Program-made: the position numbers and the translations under genes
Assembly: GCA_023396225.1 (NCBI GenBank)
Contig: JAEWWT010000023.1
Span: 1-64,000 of the forward strand
From: Bacillota bacterium
GTDB lineage: Bacteria; Bacillota; Clostridia; Oscillospirales; Ruminococcaceae
Direction: 5' to 3'
DNA: 64,000 bases
In this document: positions 34,660 to 42,408 of the stretch, piece after piece
Layout: every line of letters starts with the position of its first letter
Position numbering within the stretch: position 1 is the stretch's first letter
The notes under the pieces: model-generated
What the model was told of the DNA's origin: nothing
Database searches by the model: none
What the model saw: only the letters and a program-made list of their open reading frames with translations

Positions 34660-35487
34660 TTATGCATTTGTTTCAGAGCTGAGGGAGAATCTTCCGGCAA
34701 CGTTTATACCATTGGGGTCAAAAAGAATAACATCTGTGGTAAGAGGATTCGTTGCCTTTTTGTATTCGGTAATAATAACCATTCCAAGTCCCTCAAGAAT
34801 ATTGTTTGTTACATTTTCAAGGATTAGTATGCTTTCATATGAAGGCGCAACAACAAGAAATTTCGGTCCGAATGTTTCGGATATTACACGTCTGAAATCA
34901 TTGCACATCATAAGTGAAACGCAAAGCTCCTTGCTTGGAAGGCTTAGTTCAAGAACTCTTACTTCATCTTTCAGACTGGTTTCGTGAATCTGTGCTTTAG
35001 TCATGAGCCTGCACATATTTCTGTCTGCAACAGAAAAAAGAACTTCCTTTGGCACATCCCATTTTTTTAGATAGCTTTTGTCAAGCTTATGAATAATTAT
35101 GTCATCAGGAGTATAAACTATTACCTTTTTCAAGCTGCTTACAAAATCAGTATATACAAGATTATCAGTGATATCCTCTTCACGCATTACTATAAAACGG
35201 AGTGATGACTGACTGTTTGTAAATGAAACAAGTCTTTGTTCTGTAATGCAGTCAGCCTCCATGGTTTTTATCAGATCAGTAAGCATACATTCAAGCTTAT
35301 CATCGGAATCTGATTTTTGTGCAGCAGCAGTATCTATTTCAAAAGTTAAATTTCCGTTTGTGATTCTGTATTTGGCATCATCAAGTTTATCAGCAATCTG
35401 ATATCCTTCCTGTTTAAGGATATTTTTCAGAGTCTTTACAAACTTATCAGATGAAAAAAATGTATCAAGTCTGCTGAAAATAGACAT
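34660..35487 (-). CDS. Uncharacterised cytoplasmic protein
   Basis: 275 residues from MSIFSRLDTFF; ATG 35487 follows AGGAGG by 11 bases, whereas the longer frame has no site. Soluble, alpha/beta composition, no signal peptide or catalytic motif. The overall pattern, including a late LVVAPSYESILILENV stretch, reminds me of DUF1444/YtpQ proteins, but this is a weak resemblance made from memory. It sits alone between the LRR gene and the DEAD-box helicase, all on the minus strand. Confidence 0.6.
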   Translation of the reverse strand: MSIFSRLDTFFSSDKFVKTLKNILKQEGYQIADKLDDAKYRITNGNLTFEIDTAAAQKSDSDDKLECMLTDLIKTMEADCITEQRLVSFTNSQSSLRFIVMREEDITDNLVYTDFVSSLKKVIVYTPDDIIIHKLDKSYLKKWDVPKEVLFSVADRNMCRLMTKAQIHETSLKDEVRVLELSLPSKELCVSLMMCNDFRRVISETFGPKFLVVAPSYESILILENVTNNILEGLGMVIITEYKKATNPLTTDVILFDPNGINVAGRFSLSSETNA

Positions 35488-35631
35488 TCTTTTTATCGCC
35501 TCCTGCCTATTGGAATAAATCAGCGATTGGATGACAGCTATCAAACAATCAAATAAATTATAGCACAGTCTTTTATTTTTGTATAGATAATTTCAAAATT
35601 TTTAACAGAAGTTTTTGTAAAATTATTAATT

Positions 35632-35662
35632 AAAAAGGCTCACAGAAAAATCTGTGAGCCTT
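35632..35662 (-). terminator. Terminator of the DEAD-box helicase gene
   Basis: AAGGCTCACAGA/TCTGTGAGCCTT with a 4-base loop; a T-run follows on the minus strand. Confidence 0.9.
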
Positions 35663-35666
35663 AATA

Positions 35667-37397
35667 TTACTGAAATCTTTTTCTTCTGTTAGGGGTTTTG
35701 GAGCGACTTTCGGAATATTTCTTTGTATATCCTCTTCCGCCCTTATCCTGTCTGTCACCCTTGTATTCATGAAGCTTTATGTTAATTTTGCTGCCGTTGA
35801 TTTTTGTTCCTGTCATGGATTCAAGGACATGTTCCTTTTCTTTTTCAGGTACTTCAACAGTAGTGTATTTGTCGTAAATATCAATCTTTCCAAAGTTCTT
35901 TCCGGTAAGTCCTGTTGCATCAACAAGCGCGCTCAGAATAAAGTTTGGTGCAATTCTGTTTGCTCGGCCGACAGAAATCTCAACTTTTACAGTATTTGTC
36001 TTTCCTCTAGGCGCACCGTTCTGACTGTTACGAACGTTCTGATTGCCATGACTGTTCTGACCTCCGTTGTCAAGAGGTACAGGCTTTATAAATTCAGGAA
36101 TGTTTTTTGTGTCCTTTGAAAGACGCATGCCAAGAAGTGCAACAGCAATGTTCTCAACAGAATAACCCTGTTCAATAAGCTCGCTGAGCTGCTTTGTATA
36201 CTGCTCATACTTGCCGTTTTCAACGTATGTCTTAATTTTTTCAAAAGTATGCCTGCTTTTGCTGCTGATAACATCTTCCCTTACAGGTAAAGGTCTGCGT
36301 GTGATTTCAGCCTTTGTAAATCTTGCAATATCCTTGAGTTCAAAAACCTGACGTCTGCCGCTTATAAGGCTGTATGCAGCACCGCTTTTGCCGGCTCTGC
36401 CTGTTCTTCCGATTCTGTGTATATAGTATTCGTTATCTTGTGGCAGGTCATAGTTGAATACAGCATCAATATTATCAACATCAATTCCTCTTGCAGCAAC
36501 GTCTGTTGCAATAAGTATATTTATTCTGCCTGATTTAAAGGCATTAAGAACCTGAGTTCTGCTTGCCTGTTTCATATCGCCGTGAAGTCCTGCAGCCTTG
36601 AAGCCCTTTGAAACAAGAAGCTCTGTAAGCTCATCAACCATTTTCTTTGTGTTGCAGAAAATCATCGAAAGCTTTGGCTCGTATGCAAGGAGAAGCATTT
36701 GGAGAGCGTCATTCTTTCTTCCCATAGGAACTTCATAATAATACTGCTCAATGCTGTCAACAGTACGCGCCTTTGCGTCAACCTTGATAATTACAGGATC
36801 ATTCTGATACTGCTTTGTTATAGCTAAGATTGCTGGAGGCATTGTTGCGGAGAAAAGAATAGTTTGTCTTTCTTCCGGAACAACTTTGAGAATTTTTTCG
36901 ATATCTTCCCTGAAGCCCATGTTAAGCATTTCATCTGCTTCATCAAGAATAATCATTTTAAGATTTTCAAGCTTCAGAGTTTTTCTGTCCATATGATCCA
37001 TAACTCGTCCAGGAGTGCCGACAACAATATTTGCGCCTCTTTTTAACTCAAATATCTGCTTGTCCATGTTTGCGCCGCCGAAAACAGCACATGGCTTTAC
37101 CCAAGGAAGATATTTTGAGAATTTTCTTATTTCGTCGCATGCCTGCATTGCAAGCTCTCTTGTAGGACATAGGATAAGAACCTCGACGCCATTGTTTTCA
37201 CCTTTGACTATGCTTTCAACAGCAGGTATTCCGAAAGCTGCTGTTTTTCCAGTTCCGGTATTTGAGCGGCCGATAATATCTTTGCCCTCTTTAATTACCG
37301 GGATAGCCGATGACTGAATTTCTGTAGCGTCCGTAAAGCCCATTTCTTCTATTGCCCTGAGAACGCCTGCTGACAAGTTTAATTCACTAAACTGCAT
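35667..37397 (-). CDS. deaD: DEAD-box ATP-dependent RNA helicase
   Basis: 576 residues. Unwinds RNA in ribosome assembly or RNA decay. Q motif (FSELNLSAGVLRAI), Walker A ARSNTGTGKT-like stretch (SNTGTGKTAA near 45), PTRELA, TPGR, DEAD (ILDEADEML), SAT and the HRIGRTGRAG motif. After a Gly/Asn-rich linker (about 455-480) comes a DbpA-type RNA-binding domain and a basic tail. This matches the CsdA/DeaD class with specific rRNA contacts. A long AT-rich upstream region fits cold-responsive control. An 8-bp hairpin (CCTGCTGC/GCGGCAGG) precedes the start. Confidence 0.92.
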   Translation of the reverse strand: MQFSELNLSAGVLRAIEEMGFTDATEIQSSAIPVIKEGKDIIGRSNTGTGKTAAFGIPAVESIVKGENNGVEVLILCPTRELAMQACDEIRKFSKYLPWVKPCAVFGGANMDKQIFELKRGANIVVGTPGRVMDHMDRKTLKLENLKMIILDEADEMLNMGFREDIEKILKVVPEERQTILFSATMPPAILAITKQYQNDPVIIKVDAKARTVDSIEQYYYEVPMGRKNDALQMLLLAYEPKLSMIFCNTKKMVDELTELLVSKGFKAAGLHGDMKQASRTQVLNAFKSGRINILIATDVAARGIDVDNIDAVFNYDLPQDNEYYIHRIGRTGRAGKSGAAYSLISGRRQVFELKDIARFTKAEITRRPLPVREDVISSKSRHTFEKIKTYVENGKYEQYTKQLSELIEQGYSVENIAVALLGMRLSKDTKNIPEFIKPVPLDNGGQNSHGNQNVRNSQNGAPRGKTNTVKVEISVGRANRIAPNFILSALVDATGLTGKNFGKIDIYDKYTTVEVPEKEKEHVLESMTGTKINGSKINIKLHEYKGDRQDKGGRGYTKKYSESRSKTPNRRKRFQ

Positions 37398-37521
37398 TAA
37401 TTAACCGTACCTTTCTTTTTTCCTGCCGCTGTGACAAGCAGCAGGCACGCTGACGAAATAATATTTTATATTTAAAATATTATATGCATTTATCTTATTA
37501 ATTATAAAAATAAGCCTATAT

Positions 37522-37551
37522 AGTATATCATAGCATGTATATTAAAGTCAA
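37522..37551 (-). promoter_or_regulatory. Candidate promoter of the helicase gene
   Basis: TTGACT (37546-37551) and TATACT (37522-37527) on the minus strand with an 18-base spacer, about 125 bases before the ATG. Confidence 0.5.
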
Positions 37552-37596
37552 ATAAAAATATTATTTTTATTAATTTTGTCAAATTAGGAATAATTA

Positions 37597-37625
37597 TTGA
37601 AAATCAATTGGAAATATAGTATAAT
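37597..37625 (+). promoter_or_regulatory. Promoter of the diguanylate cyclase gene
   Basis: TTGAAA (37597-37602) and TATAAT (37620-37625), spacer 17. It implies a leader of about 250 bases before the ATG at 37884. Confidence 0.6.
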
Positions 37626-37680
37626 AGTATATGTAAGACTATATCTGCCATACAATAACTATTTTTAAAATAATCTTTAA

Positions 37681-37775
37681 TCCTTTTTCTGTTTATTTCG
37701 GCTTTGCAAAACAACATTTCTGTTCTTGAAATTGCAGAAAGGAATAAATAGCTGCTTGATAAGTATTTTTCACAC
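37681..37775 (-). repeat. Degenerate inverted copy of the minD/hisS leader element
   Basis: Read on the minus strand it runs GTGAAAAATACTTATCA, GCTATTTATTCCTTTCTGCAA, then CAGAAAT...TTTTGC and a closing GAAATAAACAG followed by AAAAAGGA. This is the same order of blocks as the elements at 53248-53366 and 55312-55409. The first hairpin is largely lost. It lies in the 486-base gap between helicase and cyclase genes and has no start codon close behind it. The remainder of the gap is AT-rich and holds only the two promoters listed. Confidence 0.5.
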
Positions 37776-37883
37776 CAGTACATCTACTAATCTATTGACT
37801 AAATAATTACTTTTATGCAATCTGCTAAATAGAAAATTCAATAGTTTACGTAATTTTTTGCCAGTAAATAAGAAGGTGATTTG

Positions 37884-38978
37884 ATGATAAATAATAAATT
37901 TGATCCTTTGACTTATAATTGCGTTGAAGAATCAACACAGAATAACTATAAAATAGCATATTCATTACTTATAGATGCTTGCCTTGTAGTTCATGGTTTT
38001 ATGATACTTATGTTTTATTATCTTGAAATTCCATTTATGTGCAGACTTAATATTATCAGTGTTATTTTATATGTTTGTGTGAGAATAGATATTTACTTCA
38101 GAAAATCCTATGATATTGCATTAATTATAGCTTTTGCTGAACTATCTTTTCATTCTATTTTTGCTACTGCCTACCTCGGATGGGATTCGGGTTTTTATCT
38201 CTATGTCATAGGTCTTGTTCCGATGGCATATCTCAGCCCGATAAAAAAGAGATATATCTCTCATTTACTTGCATTATTTGCAACAGCTGCTTTTTATGTA
38301 ACAAAAGTATTTGTTTTACCTTTTAATATTATAACGACGATCAGTGACACTGATATTTGTAATTCGTTTTTTTATTTTAATAGTATGGCAAGCTTTGCAA
38401 TTATATTTGCGTTGACACTGACATTTCTTAATAATCTTGAGATTACCAAGAATGCACTTAATAAGAGAAATAATGTGCTCAGAGAAATAGCCTGTATAGA
38501 TCCTCTCACAGGCTTGATAAATCGACGGGTTATGTATGAATATATAAACGCTATAAAGGAAAATGACTGCGAATACAGCGTTGCAATTGGCGATATAGAT
38601 GATTTCAAAAATATCAATGACACATATGGTCACGATTGCGGAGATTATGTTCTTACGGAAATATCTCGTATTTTCAGCAACTTGTCAAATGATAATGTAA
38701 AAATAGCAAGATGGGGAGGAGAAGAATTCCTGTTCCTTTTCCTTGAAAGTGAAAAGGACAATGCATCGTGCATAATAAACAGCATTCTTGACGAAATGCG
38801 GCACAAGATTTTTACTTATGGTGACAAAGCTTTTGGTATTACAATGACATTCGGCGTTTCGGAAAAATCCATATCCCAAGACATCAGTAACGCTATAGTA
38901 GAGGCAGATAAAAACTTATATCACGGTAAATCTCATGGCAAGAATCAGATAGTTTCAGATTACAAAGCCGTTGTATAA
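37884..38978 (+). CDS. Membrane diguanylate cyclase (GGDEF)
   Basis: 364 residues. About six membrane segments (residues 25-195) precede a GGDEF domain with DPLTGLINRR, GDIDDFKNINDTYGHDCGD and the active-site motif RWGGEEF near 275. All catalytic elements are there, so it should make c-di-GMP from GTP. An inhibitory RxxD site is not obvious before GGEEF. ATG 37884 follows AGAAGGTGA and is better placed than the TTG at 37881. It is followed after about 200 bases by the EAL-domain gene; the two may form a synthesis/breakdown pair. Confidence 0.9.
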   Translation: MINNKFDPLTYNCVEESTQNNYKIAYSLLIDACLVVHGFMILMFYYLEIPFMCRLNIISVILYVCVRIDIYFRKSYDIALIIAFAELSFHSIFATAYLGWDSGFYLYVIGLVPMAYLSPIKKRYISHLLALFATAAFYVTKVFVLPFNIITTISDTDICNSFFYFNSMASFAIIFALTLTFLNNLEITKNALNKRNNVLREIACIDPLTGLINRRVMYEYINAIKENDCEYSVAIGDIDDFKNINDTYGHDCGDYVLTEISRIFSNLSNDNVKIARWGGEEFLFLFLESEKDNASCIINSILDEMRHKIFTYGDKAFGITMTFGVSEKSISQDISNAIVEADKNLYHGKSHGKNQIVSDYKAVV

Positions 38979-39002
38979 TTAAAATAATATATTTATTACT
39001 GC

Positions 39003-39170
39003 CTGCATCTTTGCAGGTGTTTCAGAGCTAAGTTTGAAAAATAAATCTTTCAAACTCTGAGTTTTGTGCTTTCGAACTGCTGTTCGAGTTTTCTGGCTGA
39101 ACTTTGTTCAGGTTCAAGAACACACAAAACATCAAAGAGGGGAGGCATGCTTCCGCAGGAAGCATGGTCG
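39003..39170 (+). promoter_or_regulatory. Multi-hairpin leader of the EAL gene
   Basis: In order: CTGCA/TGCAG; GTTTGAAA/TTTCAAAC; a closing stem GTTTTGTG/CACAAAAC around two hairpins, TCGAAC/GTTCGA and CTGAAC/GTTCAG. Then come GGGGAGG and a 9-bp hairpin (CATGCTTCC/GGAAGCATG at 39146-39166) that precedes the ATG. GGAGG can pair with CTTCC instead. No c-di-GMP riboswitch sequence was recognised. Confidence 0.5.
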
Positions 39171-39175
39171 TAAAT

Positions 39176-42100
39176 ATGGATATATCAAGAATAACTAAAA
39201 AAATCAATATTTCCTTTATCATAAAGTTCTTAGCTGTGGTAGCTATTATGATTTGCATTATACCGTTAGTTATTGCTTTTTTTGACAATGTATATATAAG
39301 AGTGATTTTATGTGTGGCATTCTTTTTTGCACTTGTTCATACAATAATTTCGGTAGTAAGTTATTATTATATAAAATCAATGCTGAAATTTGCTTTATTT
39401 ATTCAGGATAATGTTATTGAAGGTGCGTATGTGTATTTCAACTTCAAGACAAAGAAGGGCTTTGTTTCCAAGAATATGCACGAGGTAACAGGACTTAATT
39501 TTAATCCTGTAATTGATAGCAAATATGATTTTTATAATATTCTCAGTCAGCTTAAATCAAGACCTTATTCTGAAGAAGATTCTATTTATAAGCAGGATAA
39601 GAGGGACAAATGGGTAAAAATAATTGAATATGCCGATAAGTATTCTTTAAGAGTTATTCTTCAGGATGTATCGGATTTCGTATGCAGCAGCAACTTGATA
39701 AGAAATCTTGAATATTATGATTCCAAAACAAGTTTACTCAGGCAGGATGCTATTGTCAAGCATATTGAAAGATGTCTTTCAGAAGAGCAGAAATCAGTTT
39801 GTATCTGCCAGTTTGAAATGTGGACAAAGGAAAAAAAGTTATCATTAAGTCAATCACAAACTTTGGATAAGGCAGTTTTTGAAACATCAAGAGTGCTCAG
39901 AAGATATGAAACCAAAAACATCATTCCGGGAATTAGGTCTCAGAATGAGCTAGTAATTGTTTTTGAGGATTGTGAACGTGAAGAATGCATCTATATAATT
40001 ACTAGAATATTCAATGAAATTCAGGAGCTGCTTTCTTCCTATGCTGTTGAAGTATACTGCGGATATTGTTTCAGGTGTGATGAATGCAGTGACGTTCAGA
40101 AAATGATACAATATACTGATTTTGCTGTCAGTGATGCCGGTCATAAACGTATTGCTGAGCCTGTGGAATTCAGCGATAAATCTTTTGATGCATATAAGGA
40201 ACAGTACATAAAGGTTGAAGCTTTCAGAGAAATAATTAAAAATAATATGATTGATTATCACCTTCAGCCTATTGTCAATGCTGCAACAGGCGGAATATAT
40301 GCCTATGAAGCACTTATGCGTCCAAGAGAGGTAAACGGGATAAAGCTTAATCCTTTTGAAATGCTTACAATAGCTCAGGATGAGGAAATGCTCTACTCAA
40401 TTGAACTTGCGACAATGTTTAATACATTCGAATATGTATTTCAGAATCAGGATAAATTTGAAAATAAAAAGCTGTTTGTCAATGCAATACCGACCTGTCT
40501 TCTTACAGATGCTGACTATGATTTATTACTGGAAAAGTACCAGCCTCTTTTTGAAAAAATGGTTATTGAAGTTATTGAGAGCGATGATATTCTCAGAAGT
40601 GCTGTTGATCTGCTTAATCAAAGGTACAGAAAATATAATGCCAATATTGCACTTGATGATTACGGAACAGGATATGCAAATGAATCCAACCTCATTAAGA
40701 TACAGCCTAACTATATAAAAATAGACAGATCTCTTATCAGCGGAATTAATACTGATAATCAGAAAAACCATCTTGTAAGAAATATCATAAACTTTGCTTC
40801 ACAGCATGACATTAAGACACTTGCAGAGGGTGTCGAAACGGTTGAAGAACTTAGAACGGTAATTTCTCTCGGCGTTGATCTTATTCAGGGATATTATACT
40901 TGCAAACCAATGCCTGGTATTCTTCTTGAGATTTCGAAGGAAATTCAGAAACAAATCAAGGATTTCAACATTCTTTACAGAGGATATGTTATTAAAAGCT
41001 ATGAGGCAAAGAATGCAGAGTGCATTGACGTTGTAAGCCTCAGTTTTGAGGGGTATACTGAAATTTCAGTAAATGCAGCTGATGTTACAATCTGCGGAGA
41101 TATTGAAACTACGGTAAACATGAGGGTGGCAGTTGCTGACGGATGCGACACATGTCTGACATTCAAAAATATAAACATAAAGGGCTGTGACGGGCCTGCG
41201 GTTGTTATCGGAAAAAAAAGCAATGCTGTGATCTACCTTGAAGGAAGCAACAATATTTCATACGAGGGAATTAGGGTTCCGGAAGATTCGTCAGTTAGAT
41301 TTGATGGCAATGGAAGTCTCAGTGTTTCTTGTCTGCATAATGACGGCGTCTGCATCGGAGGAAATTATCATCAGAGTTTCGGACGGATTACTTTTGAAGC
41401 ATCGGGAAGTATCTATGCGTTTGCAAGCGGTGAGAATGTTATTGGTATCGGAGGTGGTGCTGCTAAGCAGAATTCTGCAATCAATATAGCATCTGGTTCT
41501 ATTGTTTCAAAGGTCAAGGGTTCTAATATAATCAGTATCGGATCTGTTTCCGGCAGCACACAAATTGAATTCTCAAATTCTGATATATCGGCATTTGCTG
41601 ATGGGCAGAAGGTTGTCGGGGTAGGCGCCCTCAGCGGCCATGTTGTTATTCACAATTCGGCAGATATTAAAATACAGTGTTCGGGCGATGACTGCTGTGC
41701 TGTCGGCGTGCTTAACGGAGGTAACCTAAAAGCGGTTCTTGACAATGGAAAGATTAATGCAACCATTAATGCAAAGCGTGTTACAGGCATTGGAACGTCA
41801 GAAGGAAATGTTGACATTTCTATTCATGGTGGCAATATCAACGTAACAGGCTCCGGCTCAAAGGTTACCTGTATAGGTGACAGCAACGGCCGTGGCCAGG
41901 TTAAGCTCTATAATGGCATAATCAAGGCAATTGCAGATTCAGGTGAGCCTGATACTATTGCAGTGAAAAAGGGTGCTGTTATTATCAGCGGAGGAAATAT
42001 CATCACAAATGATATTGGACCTATCAGCGCCATATCTCCTAATGGAACAAATCTTTGCAGATATATGCTCAAAGGATATTCTGAATTCCATGAGGTTATA

Positions 42101-42244
42101 TGTGATGCAGAAAAGAATTATTTATATAGCGCAACTGCTCCGGAAAATGATGACACTATTTATATGTATATGCCTGAGGATTTCACCAGCGAAAGCTTCA
42201 ATAAAGAGATTTTGATTTCAGGAAATCAGACAAGATTTGCATAA
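39176..42244 (+). CDS. EAL c-di-GMP phosphodiesterase with degenerate GGDEF and C-terminal beta-solenoid
   Basis: 1022 residues. Two membrane segments (about 15-70), a PAS-like stretch, a GGDEF-like domain without the active motif, and a complete EAL domain (about 340-595): EALMRP, the FVNA asparagine, VIEVIES, LDDYGTGYAN, the IKIDR lysine and EGVET. It should cleave c-di-GMP. The last 400 residues repeat a glycine-rich pattern (VIGIGGGA, IISIGSVSG, VVGVGALSG, VTGIGTSEG) typical of a right-handed beta-solenoid. With no later membrane segment, that part should be cytoplasmic. Start ATG 39176 gives normal spacing if the hairpin after the Shine-Dalgarno is folded; ATG 39164 is the alternative. 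Confidence 0.85.
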   Translation: MDISRITKKINISFIIKFLAVVAIMICIIPLVIAFFDNVYIRVILCVAFFFALVHTIISVVSYYYIKSMLKFALFIQDNVIEGAYVYFNFKTKKGFVSKNMHEVTGLNFNPVIDSKYDFYNILSQLKSRPYSEEDSIYKQDKRDKWVKIIEYADKYSLRVILQDVSDFVCSSNLIRNLEYYDSKTSLLRQDAIVKHIERCLSEEQKSVCICQFEMWTKEKKLSLSQSQTLDKAVFETSRVLRRYETKNIIPGIRSQNELVIVFEDCEREECIYIITRIFNEIQELLSSYAVEVYCGYCFRCDECSDVQKMIQYTDFAVSDAGHKRIAEPVEFSDKSFDAYKEQYIKVEAFREIIKNNMIDYHLQPIVNAATGGIYAYEALMRPREVNGIKLNPFEMLTIAQDEEMLYSIELATMFNTFEYVFQNQDKFENKKLFVNAIPTCLLTDADYDLLLEKYQPLFEKMVIEVIESDDILRSAVDLLNQRYRKYNANIALDDYGTGYANESNLIKIQPNYIKIDRSLISGINTDNQKNHLVRNIINFASQHDIKTLAEGVETVEELRTVISLGVDLIQGYYTCKPMPGILLEISKEIQKQIKDFNILYRGYVIKSYEAKNAECIDVVSLSFEGYTEISVNAADVTICGDIETTVNMRVAVADGCDTCLTFKNINIKGCDGPAVVIGKKSNAVIYLEGSNNISYEGIRVPEDSSVRFDGNGSLSVSCLHNDGVCIGGNYHQSFGRITFEASGSIYAFASGENVIGIGGGAAKQNSAINIASGSIVSKVKGSNIISIGSVSGSTQIEFSNSDISAFADGQKVVGVGALSGHVVIHNSADIKIQCSGDDCCAVGVLNGGNLKAVLDNGKINATINAKRVTGIGTSEGNVDISIHGGNINVTGSGSKVTCIGDSNGRGQVKLYNGIIKAIADSGEPDTIAVKKGAVIISGGNIITNDIGPISAISPNGTNLCRYMLKGYSEFHEVICDAEKNYLYSATAPENDDTIYMYMPEDFTSESFNKEILISGNQTRFA

Positions 42245-42248
42245 ATTT

Positions 42249-42291
42249 TTATAAAGTGTTTATATTTGTTACAAAATATAAACACTTTATC
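42249..42291 (+). terminator. Long hairpin after the EAL gene
   Basis: ATAAAGTGTTTATATTT pairs perfectly (17 bp) with AAATATAAACACTTTAT around GTTACA. The following bases are T-rich but not a clean T-run. Confidence 0.65.
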
Positions 42292-42331
42292 TATCTTATT
42301 TATTATTTGTTAACAAAAATAGCTTATTATA

Positions 42332-42360
42332 TTGACATATTATTTTTAATATAATATAAT
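42332..42360 (+). promoter_or_regulatory. Perfect-consensus SigA promoter
   Basis: TTGACA (42332-42337), 17-base spacer, TATAAT (42355-42360), about 50 bases before the GTG start at 42409. Confidence 0.85.
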
Positions 42361-42408
42361 GTAAATATTGCTAATTATAAAATATTATTTGTTGATGGGG
42401 GAAAATAA

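Noticed and set aside
37630..39175. c-di-GMP riboswitch before the cyclase or the EAL gene
   Set aside because: Neither the GEMM-I nor the c-di-GMP-II conserved bases could be found in either leader.
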